A stretch of 64,000 nucleotides of DNA from Antedon mediterranea (taxonomy: Eukaryota > Echinodermata > Crinoidea > Comatulida > Antedonidae): contig NC_092676.1 in assembly GCF_964355755.1 (NCBI RefSeq), forward strand, positions 7,360,288 to 7,424,287, read 5' to 3'. The notes under the pieces are model-generated. The model was not told the DNA's origin and searched no databases. It saw only the letters and a list, made by a program, of their open reading frames with translations. The stretch's first letter is position 1; each line of letters opens with the position of its first letter. Shown in pieces: positions 1 through 22,800 of this stretch. The translations under genes were made by a program, and so were the position numbers.

Positions 1-82
1 TCTAAAATGATGGACCAGTCTTTCATTTTTTTTAATTTAATGATTTGCAATATTTTTATCTTGAACAAATTATAATTCACAG

Positions 83-10840
<10,758 letters not shown>

Positions 10841-11880
10841 ATAACATTTTTTGAATTCTAGTTGCAGCCTAAATACTTCGATATTACTTTTTAGTCGCGT
10901 GGACGCGACTCTATAGTTCACTATGTCGGTCGGTCTGTCCGGTATCACTATGCGTTTTAGCACGCGACTTATGGCTGTTGGCCTTGTTTTTACTAGTTGA
11001 ATGATCAAAAGAAAGCAACAACTGTGTGAATATTGCTAATTATGAAATGTTTAATGTGGCCCTGACACTAAATTGTAAACTGTTTTTTTAATAATAAGAA
11101 TTTCAATAGCTTCTTTTAAAGAAGAAAAATGTCTATGAGAGAATAACATTTGACAGGTTCAGTGTATTTAAATACTTATAATGTTAAGCAGAGATGTAAC
11201 TAGAGAAACCTAGGTATGAGTGTAAAAAAACTAAGAGTAATTGGGTGACCCTGCCTACCTGTACCAACACAATTTCATCCATCTTTGAGACTATTTTATA
11301 TTGAAATCTGTAGCATAACTCAAAGGGCAAAGACCCATTTTTTTAGCACTTCTAAGGAGCTCCCCAACCCAATGCTGGGTAATTCTATTGGGCTCCTCAT
11401 ATCATGCTCTGGGCCCCTTAAGCTCTGGGGCCCCTGGCTTTAGCCAGTAAGCGCTTATCAGCTGTTACGCCACTGAGTGAAAAGTATAGCATTTGGACAA
11501 GGTTAGCATGGCTCTGTGCAAACATTTCAAATCGTGTGTGACACAGCACTTTCAATCATAACCTAATCAGCAGTTGTGTTTAATAAACATTGCATCTTGG
11601 TCGACTTTTGACATAATATTATTATGGTCTAAACTTGGTATTGTTTCTGTCTATGAACTATTAAAAAATGCCTGCCTCATCTGTCCTTGCTAAATATACA
11701 TTTTAGGCAATTATAATTGTACTACGTATTACTACGCATCATTATTTTTTTTGTAAATCTCATTTAAAAAATCCCAATACCTGTATTTAAATCTTAATTT
11801 ATAATCTTGGTCTGTGTACTGAATCATGTGTTACTTTAACGTTTTTCTTCTCAACCTCTTTGTTAATAAATACAATAAAG
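10841..11880 (+). terminator. CTR9 3' UTR and candidate poly(A) sites
   Basis: No coding signal was found downstream of the CTR9 stop. AATAAA occurs at 11582-11587, and again at 11865-11870 and 11874-11879. The last pair is the best candidate for transcript end, but cleavage sites cannot be seen directly. Confidence 0.4.
10890..10990. repeat. Dispersed GTCGCGT-type repeat
   Basis: TTAGTCGCGTGGACGCGACT followed by CACTATGTCGGTCGGT lies just after CTR9. A diverged copy with the same order of words lies at about 43380-43470, upstream of the KIAA1549-like gene. Confidence 0.6.
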
Positions 11881-12696
11881 TGTAGCAATTTTGTTTATCT
11901 TGTAATATTTACCAGCTATGTCAACCAATTGTTTGTTTGCTCTGACAAGAAAATAAGTAAGTTCTGGTTACGTAATGATAAGGATAATATTACAGTTTGG
12001 CAACTTTTTGGAAAAAAAATCCCTGTGTATTTATTGTATTATTAGGAAAATTGCGGCCCGGCTCGATTTAAGGTTGACGACCGCCGGACGTTATTGATTT
12101 CGTATTTTACCATCAACCAAAGGAAAGAAGACGAAAACACATGTGTTGGTTTTTGCGATAATTTTGTCATTTTAATTGCTGATTTATTGTTAGTTTTGTA
12201 AGTTAATTAGAACATCTTTTGATTGTAATATATAATTAGCCATTATTTGAGTCGGACAACATATAAGCTTCGCAGATAGTTTGTTAAACAAATAAAAAGC
12301 AAGCCTACTAGGCCTAGTAGTAAGTAAGCTTGGCGTAGTAGTAGGAGTTAAAGGCCTAGCTAGCTAGGCTAGATAGGACTCGAGCGAGGCCTAACTAGGA
12401 TTGTCGAGCAGCAGCGTTGCATGTTGCTAGTCGGTGCTAGATAGCTATAGGCCATAAAGGTTAAGGACATGCAGGTTACTTGGTTAGTTAGGCCTACCGG
12501 GCTAATCCTAACTAGCCCTACTAGTAGTAGTCTAGGTAATTAATGAATGAGGTCGAGGAACAGTTAATTTAAATTAAAAACGATTAATTACATTTTTTTT
12601 ACCGTTATCATAATAATTTTGTTTAAAAATTATTAACACTGGACTGCTTTTCTTTATATTTATTATTAATAAATGTAAAACTTGCATAAAATATTT
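11881..12696. other. CTR9-NAT10 intergenic DNA, candidate NAT10 promoter
   Basis: A CpG-bearing patch at about 12050-12095 (GCGGCCCGGCTCG, GACCGCCGGACG) stands out from AT-rich surroundings. It is followed by a donor-like GTAAGTTA at about 12198. An acceptor-like AACAG at 13855-13859 precedes the NAT10 start exon, so a non-coding first exon near 12100-12197 is plausible. The stretch 12300-12540 is rich in TAGGCCTA words. Confidence 0.3.
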
Positions 12697-13785
12697 GGGT
12701 GTCACGAAAGCTCAGACCACGAAAGCTCAGACCCCCTAAGACCTAACTAAGATCACGAAAGCTAAGACCCAACACCTATAATTACAAATATTTATCTTTC
12801 GCACCTGCCTTGTATTTTAACTCCCAACATTTATTCTGAATACCACACCTTAGAATTGGCACTTTCATGAAAATGAATCGCATAAAAAGTAACAAATACA
12901 TTTTTAAATTGATGATTTTACAGACGTTTTTCTCGCACACAAAATGACTAGCCTACAGTACAGTAGGCCTACCCCATGGGCCATGTTCAATGTTTTTGTT
13001 TCTATGGAACGTCAAAAGAGCAAAAATTATATAGAGGGCTGAAAACTCTGTGGAGTCCATCTACAGTGTGGATGGAACAATGTAAAATTAAAATTGTAAT
13101 GATAATAGTATAATCATGCAAGTACGAAGAAATAAATACTGGCAAATAAATTTTAATTTAAAAATCATGATAAGTTTTTTTGTTTCGTTTTCTTTCTGTT
13201 TTTATACTTGTACTATTATTGTTGCTCTTTTGGCGCTCCATAGAAACAAAAACATTGAGCATGGGGAGCTCGAGGAGTTACATTGTCATTACAGTATACA
13301 AAGAAACACATCTGTAAAATCATCAATTTAAAGGATTTATTTATTTGTTATTATGCGTTTCTCCTTCTGAAAGTACTTATAAGTCCTAATTTTAAAGTGT
13401 GGTGTTCAGGATAAAGTTAGTCAACAAATTTGGAGTCAAAATACAAGAAAGGCAGGTGCGTAAGAAAAACATCCTCTGAAGCAACACAATGGTGTAAATA
13501 TATACCAACAAACAACCCGTCAAGTTTGTTTGTTGTAAAGAAAAAATATACATTTACTCAACGGGCGAAAATAATGTGAGTTTATCTATGTTTTGCGGTA
13601 GTATTAAATTATATTATGGTAATAAATGAAACCTACTGTGTTTAAAATTATGTATGGATAAACAAGTATTGTTTTTAAGCTGTAGTATATCTTAGTATTT
13701 GTAATCTTAGGTGTTGGGTCTTAGCTTTCGTGATCTTAGGTCTTAGGGGGTCTGAGCTTTCGTGGTCTGAGCTTTCGTGACACCC
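12697..13785. mobile_element. Foldback DNA transposon, MULE-like, with 10-bp target duplication
   Basis: The element starts GGGTGTCACGAAAGCTCAGA and ends with the inverse (TCTGAGCTTTCGTGACACCC). Inverted similarity continues inward: CACGAAAGCTAAGACCCAAC against GTTGGGTCTTAGCTTTCGTG, then segments near 12905/13325 and 12985/13240. The whole element is therefore one long inverted repeat around a short centre. Both ends are flanked by TAAAATATTT (12687-12696 and 13786-13795). A 9-11-bp duplication with long terminal inverted repeats is typical of non-autonomous Mutator-like elements; class assignment is inference. No transposase frame is present. Its right end is 105 bp from the NAT10 ATG. Confidence 0.85.
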
Positions 13786-13890
13786 TAAAATATTTACTTC
13801 AAAATGGTCAAAATTGGGTCCGCGAATAATATTTAAATGATTATTTTTGTTTAAACAGTATCTTAAAAGAGAGGCACACACAACGACAAC

Positions 13891-16800
13891 ATGGTTCGAA
13901 AAAAAATTGATAACCGAATCCGTGTCCTAATTGAGAATGGTATAGCCCTTGGACATCGGAGCATGTTTGTGGTTGTTGGCGATAAAGGGAAAGACCAGGT
14001 AAGTGAAATAAACCATTGTAATATGTAAACTGGCATGTACTGGCATAGATTTGTCCTTGTATACTGCTCTAATTAATGTACATCGCTTTGTTCTTCTTTT
14101 TTGGAATGCGCTTTATAAATCTATATAGTATAGTATAAAATGTCTGAAGTTTTAAAACAGAGAAACACTCTCGTAACAAGAGGTTCCACACATACAAAAT
14201 ATTTTAAAAAATCGAGTCATAGTTACAATATATAGTTCACAATTACAAAACGTCAGGCAGTACAAATTCTTCAGACCTAGTATTAACAATAAAAAATATC
14301 TAAATATAAATTTGTTTTTCAATATGTACCATACAGTACAGTAGCTTTAATATTAAAGATGATTTACTATTATTGTCCAAAATGGAGCAGATTGTTTTAT
14401 CTTGGTATAAATCGTATATGTCGTCTAGTAATATGTGATGCCTAAATTCTGTTGAACCATTTATAAAAATATCATTTGTTTTTATTTTTTGCAGGTGGTT
14501 ATTTTACATCATATGTTATCCAAAGCCTTGGTGAAAGCCAGACCAAATGTATTATGGTGTTATAAAAAAGAATTAGGATTTAGTAGGTAAGTATCTGTTT
14601 TGACTTAAAAAGTTATGTCTCATAGTCTACACTATCAAACTTTAAGCTCTGTCTACACTATCAAACAAAATGTTATGTGCCCATATACAGTATTGACATG
14701 ATCATTTCATCACTACCGTATTTGGGTATACTTGTTTTGTCAATCTAGTTTGATAGTGTAGACATAGCTTAGACTTTACCCAGGTAAGTTGGTTTCATGG
14801 GCACATGCTAGATATCTTCCTTTGGATCGTAGGAACCAAATTTTGGTAAATAACTAAGGCTCGGTCTACACTATCAAACTAGTTAACAAACAAATTGTGA
14901 TGTGCCCAAATTTTTGGTATTGATATGCCTAAATTTAGTAGTAATATGGCATCATGATGTTCATATATGGGCATATCACATTGTTTTGTCACTTAACATT
15001 TGATAGTGTAGACAAGGCTTAAGCCTCAACAGGTAGATTTTATGGCGCTATGGTACTTTTGCACCTGTGAGCAATTGAATTTTTTTTAATTGGGTAACCT
15101 CGAAAGAGAGATTGAGGTGCGAAAATGCAGCAGCGCCGATTTTACGATCTTGTAGTACATAAGTAGTATTTTGTTTTACGTTATTGATTTGTAATTCACG
15201 ATGTCACTTTGTCCGTTTTCAGCCATCGGAAAAAGAGAATGAGGCAGTTGCAGAAAAAGATAAAAAATAAATCGTTGAACCTGAATGAAGACGACCCATT
15301 TGAATTGTTTATAGCAGCGACCAACATTAGATACTGTTACTATTCAGAAACCCACAAGATACTGGGCAATACATATGGAATGTGTGTTTTACAGGTAACT
15401 CACCAATTCAGATTTAAGCCTGTGGGCTTATATGCAAGAATCAAATTTACAATATTTAATATCAATTATAGTATCTATGGTCCTGTTTCTGCTGCAAAAA
15501 AATGACCGTTTATTAACCATGTGAATAAGTTAACCCCAATTTCTTTGTAGCAGAAGTAGGAAAAATTTTCAATAACCGGTTAAATGGCAACCTGAAAATA
15601 ATGGTTAAAATCACCCAATCGAATTTGGTGTTAAAACGCCATGTAACCGGTTATTGTTGTGCAACTCTTAGCTGTAGTGCAAAATAACGGTTATGTGATA
15701 GCTGCTGACCTTGTGTAAACTAGTTGACCTATAGTGTTTAATGTTGGGTACAGTTTACTCTTTTTTTTTACTCTTTACAAGGTGTCTGAATACAATACAA
15801 TTATATAATAGATAGGATAGATCAAATAATTATATATATTCATACTAACATGTATATATATTTATATAAGTAAAACTTAAAAAAAGAGATAAGGGAAAGG
15901 GAAGAAAAAAGAGAAAGAAAAGTGAAAGGAGAAGTAAGGGGAAAAAAAAAGAGGAAAAAAAAAAAAAAAAAAAACAATAATAATAATAATAATGATAATT
16001 AATAATAATAATTATAAATAAATAAGGCAGTCAGTTTCTCTCTGTAAAAGAATAACTAAATAGAACAATAATACACAACCAAATACAGTAGAGCTAGCAA
16101 AACAGAGTTGGAGGAGCAGAGTCTTCACATATGAAGTTGGCTCCTAATACGAAGAAGAAGAACTACACTGCAGTGACGTTTGAATTGAGTGCCAGTGCCC
16201 ATTGCATTTTGACATTTCTGTCGACGACCACCCACTGATTTAAACAGTTATTTATGAGCAAAAATTGAGCAGAAATGCAGTCTATATAAAATAAATCTAT
16301 TTTAAAGTAAACAGTTTATTCGCCACTATGCAGCAACAGACCAGTTATATGTTTTTTTTTTAGATTTTAAATTGAATTTAATAATAGAATTTATAAAAAA
16401 AAAAATTTTCTCTAGGATTTTGAAGCCATGACACCAAACCTTCTTGCAAGGACTATTGAGACAGTCGAGGGTGGTGGTATTGTTGTCATACTATTGCGAA
16501 CGATGTCATCTCTAAAGCAGCTGTACACCATGTCGATGGATGTTCACTCGCGTTATCGTACAGAAGCGCATCAAGATGTGGTTGGTCGATTTAATGAAAG
16601 GTTAGTAAAATACTTGTTCAAGCACCTTTCACACACGACAACCCCCAACCACCCTTCGCACACGTCCACCCCAACCATCGTTCACACACATCAACCATCA
16701 ACCTCAACCATCCTTCACACACGTCAACCCCAACCACCCTTCACACACGACAACCCCCAACCACCCTTCACACACGTCAACCCCAACCATCCTTCACACA

Positions 16801-19800
16801 CGTCAACCCCAACCATCCTTCGCACACGTCCACCCCAACCACCCTTCACACACGTCAACCCCAACCATCCTTCACACACGTCCACCCCAACCATCGTTCA
16901 CCTTCATAAAAGTGTTTTATTCAAATAACATCTACCAGAACTCAAGCTACTCAAACTAAGGCAATTTAACAACAGGACACAGCTCGCCTTGCCAAGATAT
17001 ATGAACTCGTAACAGTCCTTTGATCTTATGTCTGGCTGCAACATATACCAACACTACTGGTACTCTACGGTGTGCAGTGTCTGTTAAGTTGCGTGGAACT
17101 AATCATGTTGCAGCCACAGATAAATCCTTTGATCTCCGGAGCTCAGCATCCTGTTGTTAGTTTGCCTTGTTCAAACCTTCCATTAATAAATAGCAATACT
17201 TGTCTATAAAAATATCATTTCCATATAAACTTGGCTCAAGTTGGAGGCATGTTGGGCACAATATTTTTGAGAACAGTCCATTATTATGTGGAAGAATTCA
17301 TAATTAATATGAAATATTTGTTATTGTTATTTTGTAGATTTTTATTGTCATTAGTGTCCTGTAAAGAGAGTATGGTGATTGATGACCAATTACAGATACT
17401 GCCACTGTCGTCACATGTGTTAACTATCACACCTGTGCCACCTAAACCAAAGGTACATACAGTAATTCTGTCCTGTAATATTTTTTGTTGTATTCATTGC
17501 CATGGTATACCATGCCATCATAGGCATTTTAGATATTATTCATTTTAATGCTAAAACGGTTATTTTTTCTAAAAACTGTCCAGATATACAGTGGCCAAGT
17601 CTCTGTCTTGTTGGCATAACTTGGCCGTAGCCTGATTCGCTGTTAGTTCTTACTATCCTATTCAAATACACCATTATTTACTATTTAAGGCCAATTTACA
17701 TAGACGAGTGGTAACATTAAGCGGAAAACCGTGTAGCTTGTCCCATGTAGAGTCTGTATCTATTCTCAGCGGAAACCACATGTCCGCTCCACGTTGTGCG
17801 TAAATAGTCATAAGAAATAACATAGCTGTCTATGTTTGTATTAACGTTACCACTCGTCTCTGTAAATTGGCGTTACAGGACAGTTTTATATTATTAAATC
17901 GAAACGTAGCACACGTATATATTGGTTCAACGTAAAGAAATTATATAGTATTGTAAATAATTATTAATTTTTAGGATGAATCTTTGAGTCCTAATGATCA
18001 AGAACTTGCGAGTTTAAGGGAGTCATTGCAGGATACACAACCAGTAGGCACACTTATTAACTGCACTAAAACACTTGATCAGGTAAGCAATTGATATTGT
18101 ATACATGGGTTCAAGGATGTAGTCAATCAGATGTGCTGAAACGAGTCATGTGTGCACTCTTTATTTTTCACTGGAGTGCAAAAAGAAAAAGCATCTACAC
18201 ATTATACTATAGCCTCAATCTTTCTTTTTTATCTTTGGAAGGCTAAAGCCTTGTTGAAGTTTGTTGAAGCTATTTCTGAGAAGACTCTGAGATCAACAGT
18301 TTGTATGACTGCTGCACGTGGTAGGGGCAAGTCGGCTGCTCTCGGGCTTGCTATGGCAACTGCTGTTGCATTCGGGCAAGTAAAATAATGATTTTCTTTG
18401 TATTATTTATTATTATGTTTTGTACGTTAGAATGGTCCTGCTTAGCACTTTTATAACTTGAGCATATTATTTATTTTTATAGATATTCCAATATATTTGT
18501 GACATCTCCTAGCCCTGAAAATCTTAAAACTTTATTTGAATTTGTTTTCAAAGGATTTGACAGTTTAGAATATCAGGTAAATATAACCAACATTATTGGG
18601 TTTTATTCTCATGTTTTGCTATCACTAATTCTCATATAATTAATTGAAAAATTGATGGAGCATAGACTTCATTATTTAGTATTTTGTGAATCTGTATTCA
18701 ATTCAACATTTATTTCGACCAAAATCAGCAAAAATGTATAAAAACAAAACAACAAAGCATTTGGTTAAGTAACGACATAGAGACTCAAAAAAGTCTTATC
18801 ACTGTCGTACCTCCTCATGACAGATAATAATTACATAAGGTGTGTAAAAATAGAGACAATTTTACAATCAATCACAAAAAAACCAAAAAATTTAACAGTT
18901 GACGGTCTGTAGTCAATGAACAAGAACATAAATTGTAATTCTAACTATGAATATTCATCAGGAACACATGGACTATGAGCTCGTCCAATCAACCAATCCT
19001 GATTTCAACAAGGCAGTCGTTCGTGTCAACATCTTCAGAGAACACCGGCAGACAATCCAGTACATTCATCCGTCTGATGCTCACAAGCTAGGCCAGGCAG
19101 AGCTGGTTGTCATTGATGAGGCCGCAGCAATTCCTCTTCCTTTAGTTAAGAATCTGCTAGGCCCGTATTTGGTATTCTTGTCATCAACAATCAATGGGTA
19201 ATGTAATCATCATATAATGATGTGTAAAGGCCAACACAGACAGCATTATACGACAAGGCCCAATGAAACGTCTTGACTCGTTGATACCGTCTCCGGTGGA
19301 ATTCTGACGAGACAAGTCGTCTTGGGATAGCCTTGGGTAGTTTTAGGTGGTTAGGGCAATTTTGCACCAACGAGACGAGCTTCGTTGTACGATGCTATCT
19401 GAGTTGGCCTTAATAAAAATAGGACAGATACACATTGGACATTAATCTTTCATTCAACATTTGTTGTTTATATCTCTTTCAACTCTTCTTCAACATTGAT
19501 CTTGCAAAAAAAACTGTTTTTCCGGAATGAGGTTTCTAGAATGAATTCCCATTGATAAACAGAATTAGGACCTTCTTAGTTATTCCGGGTATCCTCTAGT
19601 ACAGAGTGCTCAATTACAGTAATAAAACCCTAGTGGTCTAATGGTAGGATGTCTGTATGTCAAGCAGAGTTTGGGTGGCTTTTTCCCACAGATTTCCTCA
19701 TCTATGCCTGTAAAATGAATATGAATGCACAAAGAAGAATTTAAAATGAATGACTTTTATATTCATTTCTTTTAGGTATGAAGGTACAGGTAGATCATTG

Positions 19801-22800
19801 TCTTTAAAGTTGCTCCAACAGTTACGACAACAGAGTTCATCTGTAGGATCAAACACCAAAGGAGGTGGTACCAAAAGCACTGATGCTGGGGCCTCTGCAT
19901 TTGGTAAATATTTTATTTTTTTTGTAATTTCTTGAATTTTGTATTATATTCTACTCTTCTCCTATCCAAATCAAACTTCTATATGAATTTATTTCTGGTC
20001 ACTCTTTAGTATCCTGTCTGCATACTAGCTTTATCAAAGGCAATTATATTTTGATCCTAGTCAGTCAGTAATCGAAATCTATTGTACTTCTAAGAAGGTT
20101 AAAGCGTAGCAGTTTCTGACACAGCTGATTTTCCACTAAGTAAATTTGTTCGCACAAATCCAACATTTTGCAGTAAAAAAGAAATTGTGCTACACTTTCC
20201 ATGGTAAGAGTGAATAGCTGTGATTTTCATGTTCATCGTGTGTCTGCTGAGCTTTTCGATTCGCATAAGTGCTCATGAATTTTTTTTAGCTCTTTTGGTT
20301 GTGGAATTTTTTTTCGCTTCACTCATTTTTGTATAATTTATTATTTTGTATGTTTCAATTTTGTATATTTTTATTGGTCTAGGTACATGCATGTAAAAGT
20401 TACCCACAATCTGGCCTTTGGCCACTAGTGGTAACTTGTGGCATGGTGGTGTCTAATGTTTTTGATGTTTTATATGAAATAAAAGAATAATATAAATGAT
20501 TGAGCTACCAATTTCACGGAAGCGAAAAACTCAAGGAACTAGAATTCGTCGCAGAGAGGAATTTGGAAGATAGAAGCATGAATACGTATACATATTTTAT
20601 AAGCATGAATATGTATACATATAATGTTACACTTTCGATTTGCGTGAACAAATTGGTCTAGTGGAAAATCGGCTTAAGAACTAAGATTCCTAGCTGTTGC
20701 TGTAATTGCATTAATTGAATAATGTTTTCCTGTTTAATTCCTAGGCCGTGTATTGCATGAGGTCGTGTTGAATGAATCCATTAGGTACTCTCCAGGAGAT
20801 GAGGTTGAAAGCTGGTTAAATTCTCTACTGTGTCTCAATGTTGCTGAGGTGCCTAGGATAGGATCTGGATGCCCCTTGCCGGATGATTGCGATTTATATC
20901 CTTAATTTTTCTGTTGATTGTCCAGCGCTTATTAATAAGGCACCTTGCATTTTGCACTGTATTAAATCGAACTTTATTATTATTATTAGTTAATGCTATG
21001 TAATTTGTTTCTACATTTGACCTTAATTTTGGTCAATAAGTCAATCAATGTTTTTAGGCTAAAATTTGAATGTAGAAAGTATATTTCATGTTTTTTGGGG
21101 ATTTTTTATTAAATGTTCGTATAAAATTATGTACGTTAAACCAGTAATAGATACGTATGTGTAACTGGATGTTAGTGGTTGCGTTGCTCTACAAATTACT
21201 ATCAAAGCTACTCCTAGCAACCACTAACATCTAGTCATTGCCAGATGAAGATTTAATGACAAGTCGAAACGTTGCACATGTACATATTTATTAGTGGTTA
21301 ATTTAATGTAAAGAATTGTATACAGATATTGAATATAAAACCAGATGAAAACATTTTTCAAAGATAAAATACATTTTTGAAATGTAAAGAATTGTATAGA
21401 GATAATGTAATTTATCTTAAAATAGCCATTTTCTGTGTGTGTGTTTCTTAACAATATCCACATATTATGTGAATAGAGATTCATTATTTAGTTACCACAA
21501 AGGTTCTGAGGTGTTTCTTCAGAGGTTAATGTCCATCTATGTAGCAGCTCACTATAAGGTATGTAAGTCTCAATATGTCCATCATCTATACACAACATTT
21601 GGCTGTCAAAGATGTGCGGTATTTTCCCCAAAAAACATGAAAAGTGAAGATTAATAAAATCAGACTTTAAATAGGCCATTTTGTAATTTTAATCAAGTTA
21701 TTCACTTCCATATAAAAAATATGAACACAAATAATGGTTTAACTTATAATAAGACAAAATAAACTGTTAAATTTAACCAAAACCCCTTTGTCTGACAGAC
21801 AATTTGACTATTTTTTGCTTTAAATTAGAATTTTTAAGGTACTGTAAATTATTATTTTTTTGATGCAATTTTTTGTTAAAGTTAATAACTATTATGTGAC
21901 ATTAAAATGGCATATTCAACAACAAAATTATTTTTCAGGTGGACAATATATATTTAAAGCTCTCTCTGCTCTATCAAACTAGTGTGATATGTTTAAATAT
22001 TGTAGTGATATGACATCATCATGTCCATATATGGGCACATCACATTTTGTTGTCACATAGATAGTGTAGACAGAGTTAAGGTTATATAATTTGATTTGTT
22101 CCCTGATTATCACTCAGCCTCTTGGTGCTCTATTCTAAACCCATACCTAGGTTACCCCAGCAAGGAGATTGTTCAATATAAGATTTAAAGATGTATTGTC
22201 CCCCTGAAAAAATAATTCTTAACAAAATTGTTGTTGAATATGCCATTTTAATGTAACATAATAGTTATTCACTTTGACCAAAAATTAGATAAAAAAAAAT
22301 GTATTTACCTGAAAAAAATGTAATTTAAAGCCAAAAATTGTCAAATTGGCTGCCAGCCAATGGATTTTGGTTGAATTTAACCATTTATTTATTCAATTTA
22401 TAGGTGAAAACATTATTTGTTTTAATTTTTTTTCTATGGAAGTGATTAACTTTAATAAAACTACAAAATAACATATTCAAAGTCTGATTTAATTTATCTT
22501 CATATTTCATGTTTTTGGGGGACAATACATCTTTAAATGAAATTTTTTTTGTTCTATTTCTCCTTCAAATTAGAATACACCAAATGATCTTCAGTTGTTA
22601 TCAGATGCCCCAGCTCATCATATCTTCTGTTTGTTAGGACCAGTAGACACTACACTCAACACGTTACCAGAGGTGCTCTGTGTATTACAGGTATGTCTAA
22701 ACAGATATTGATTTTCAAGAAATGTCTTTGTATACTAAACAATGACAAAAAAATATTTTAATATTATTATAATAATTCCATATATAATGTACAACAATCA

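Noticed and set aside
16606-16928. Extension of NAT10 exon 4 frame into His/Thr/Pro-rich repeats
   Set aside because: The donor GTTAGT at 16601 gives the conserved FNERFLLSLVS join to exon 5; the extension is intronic minisatellite.
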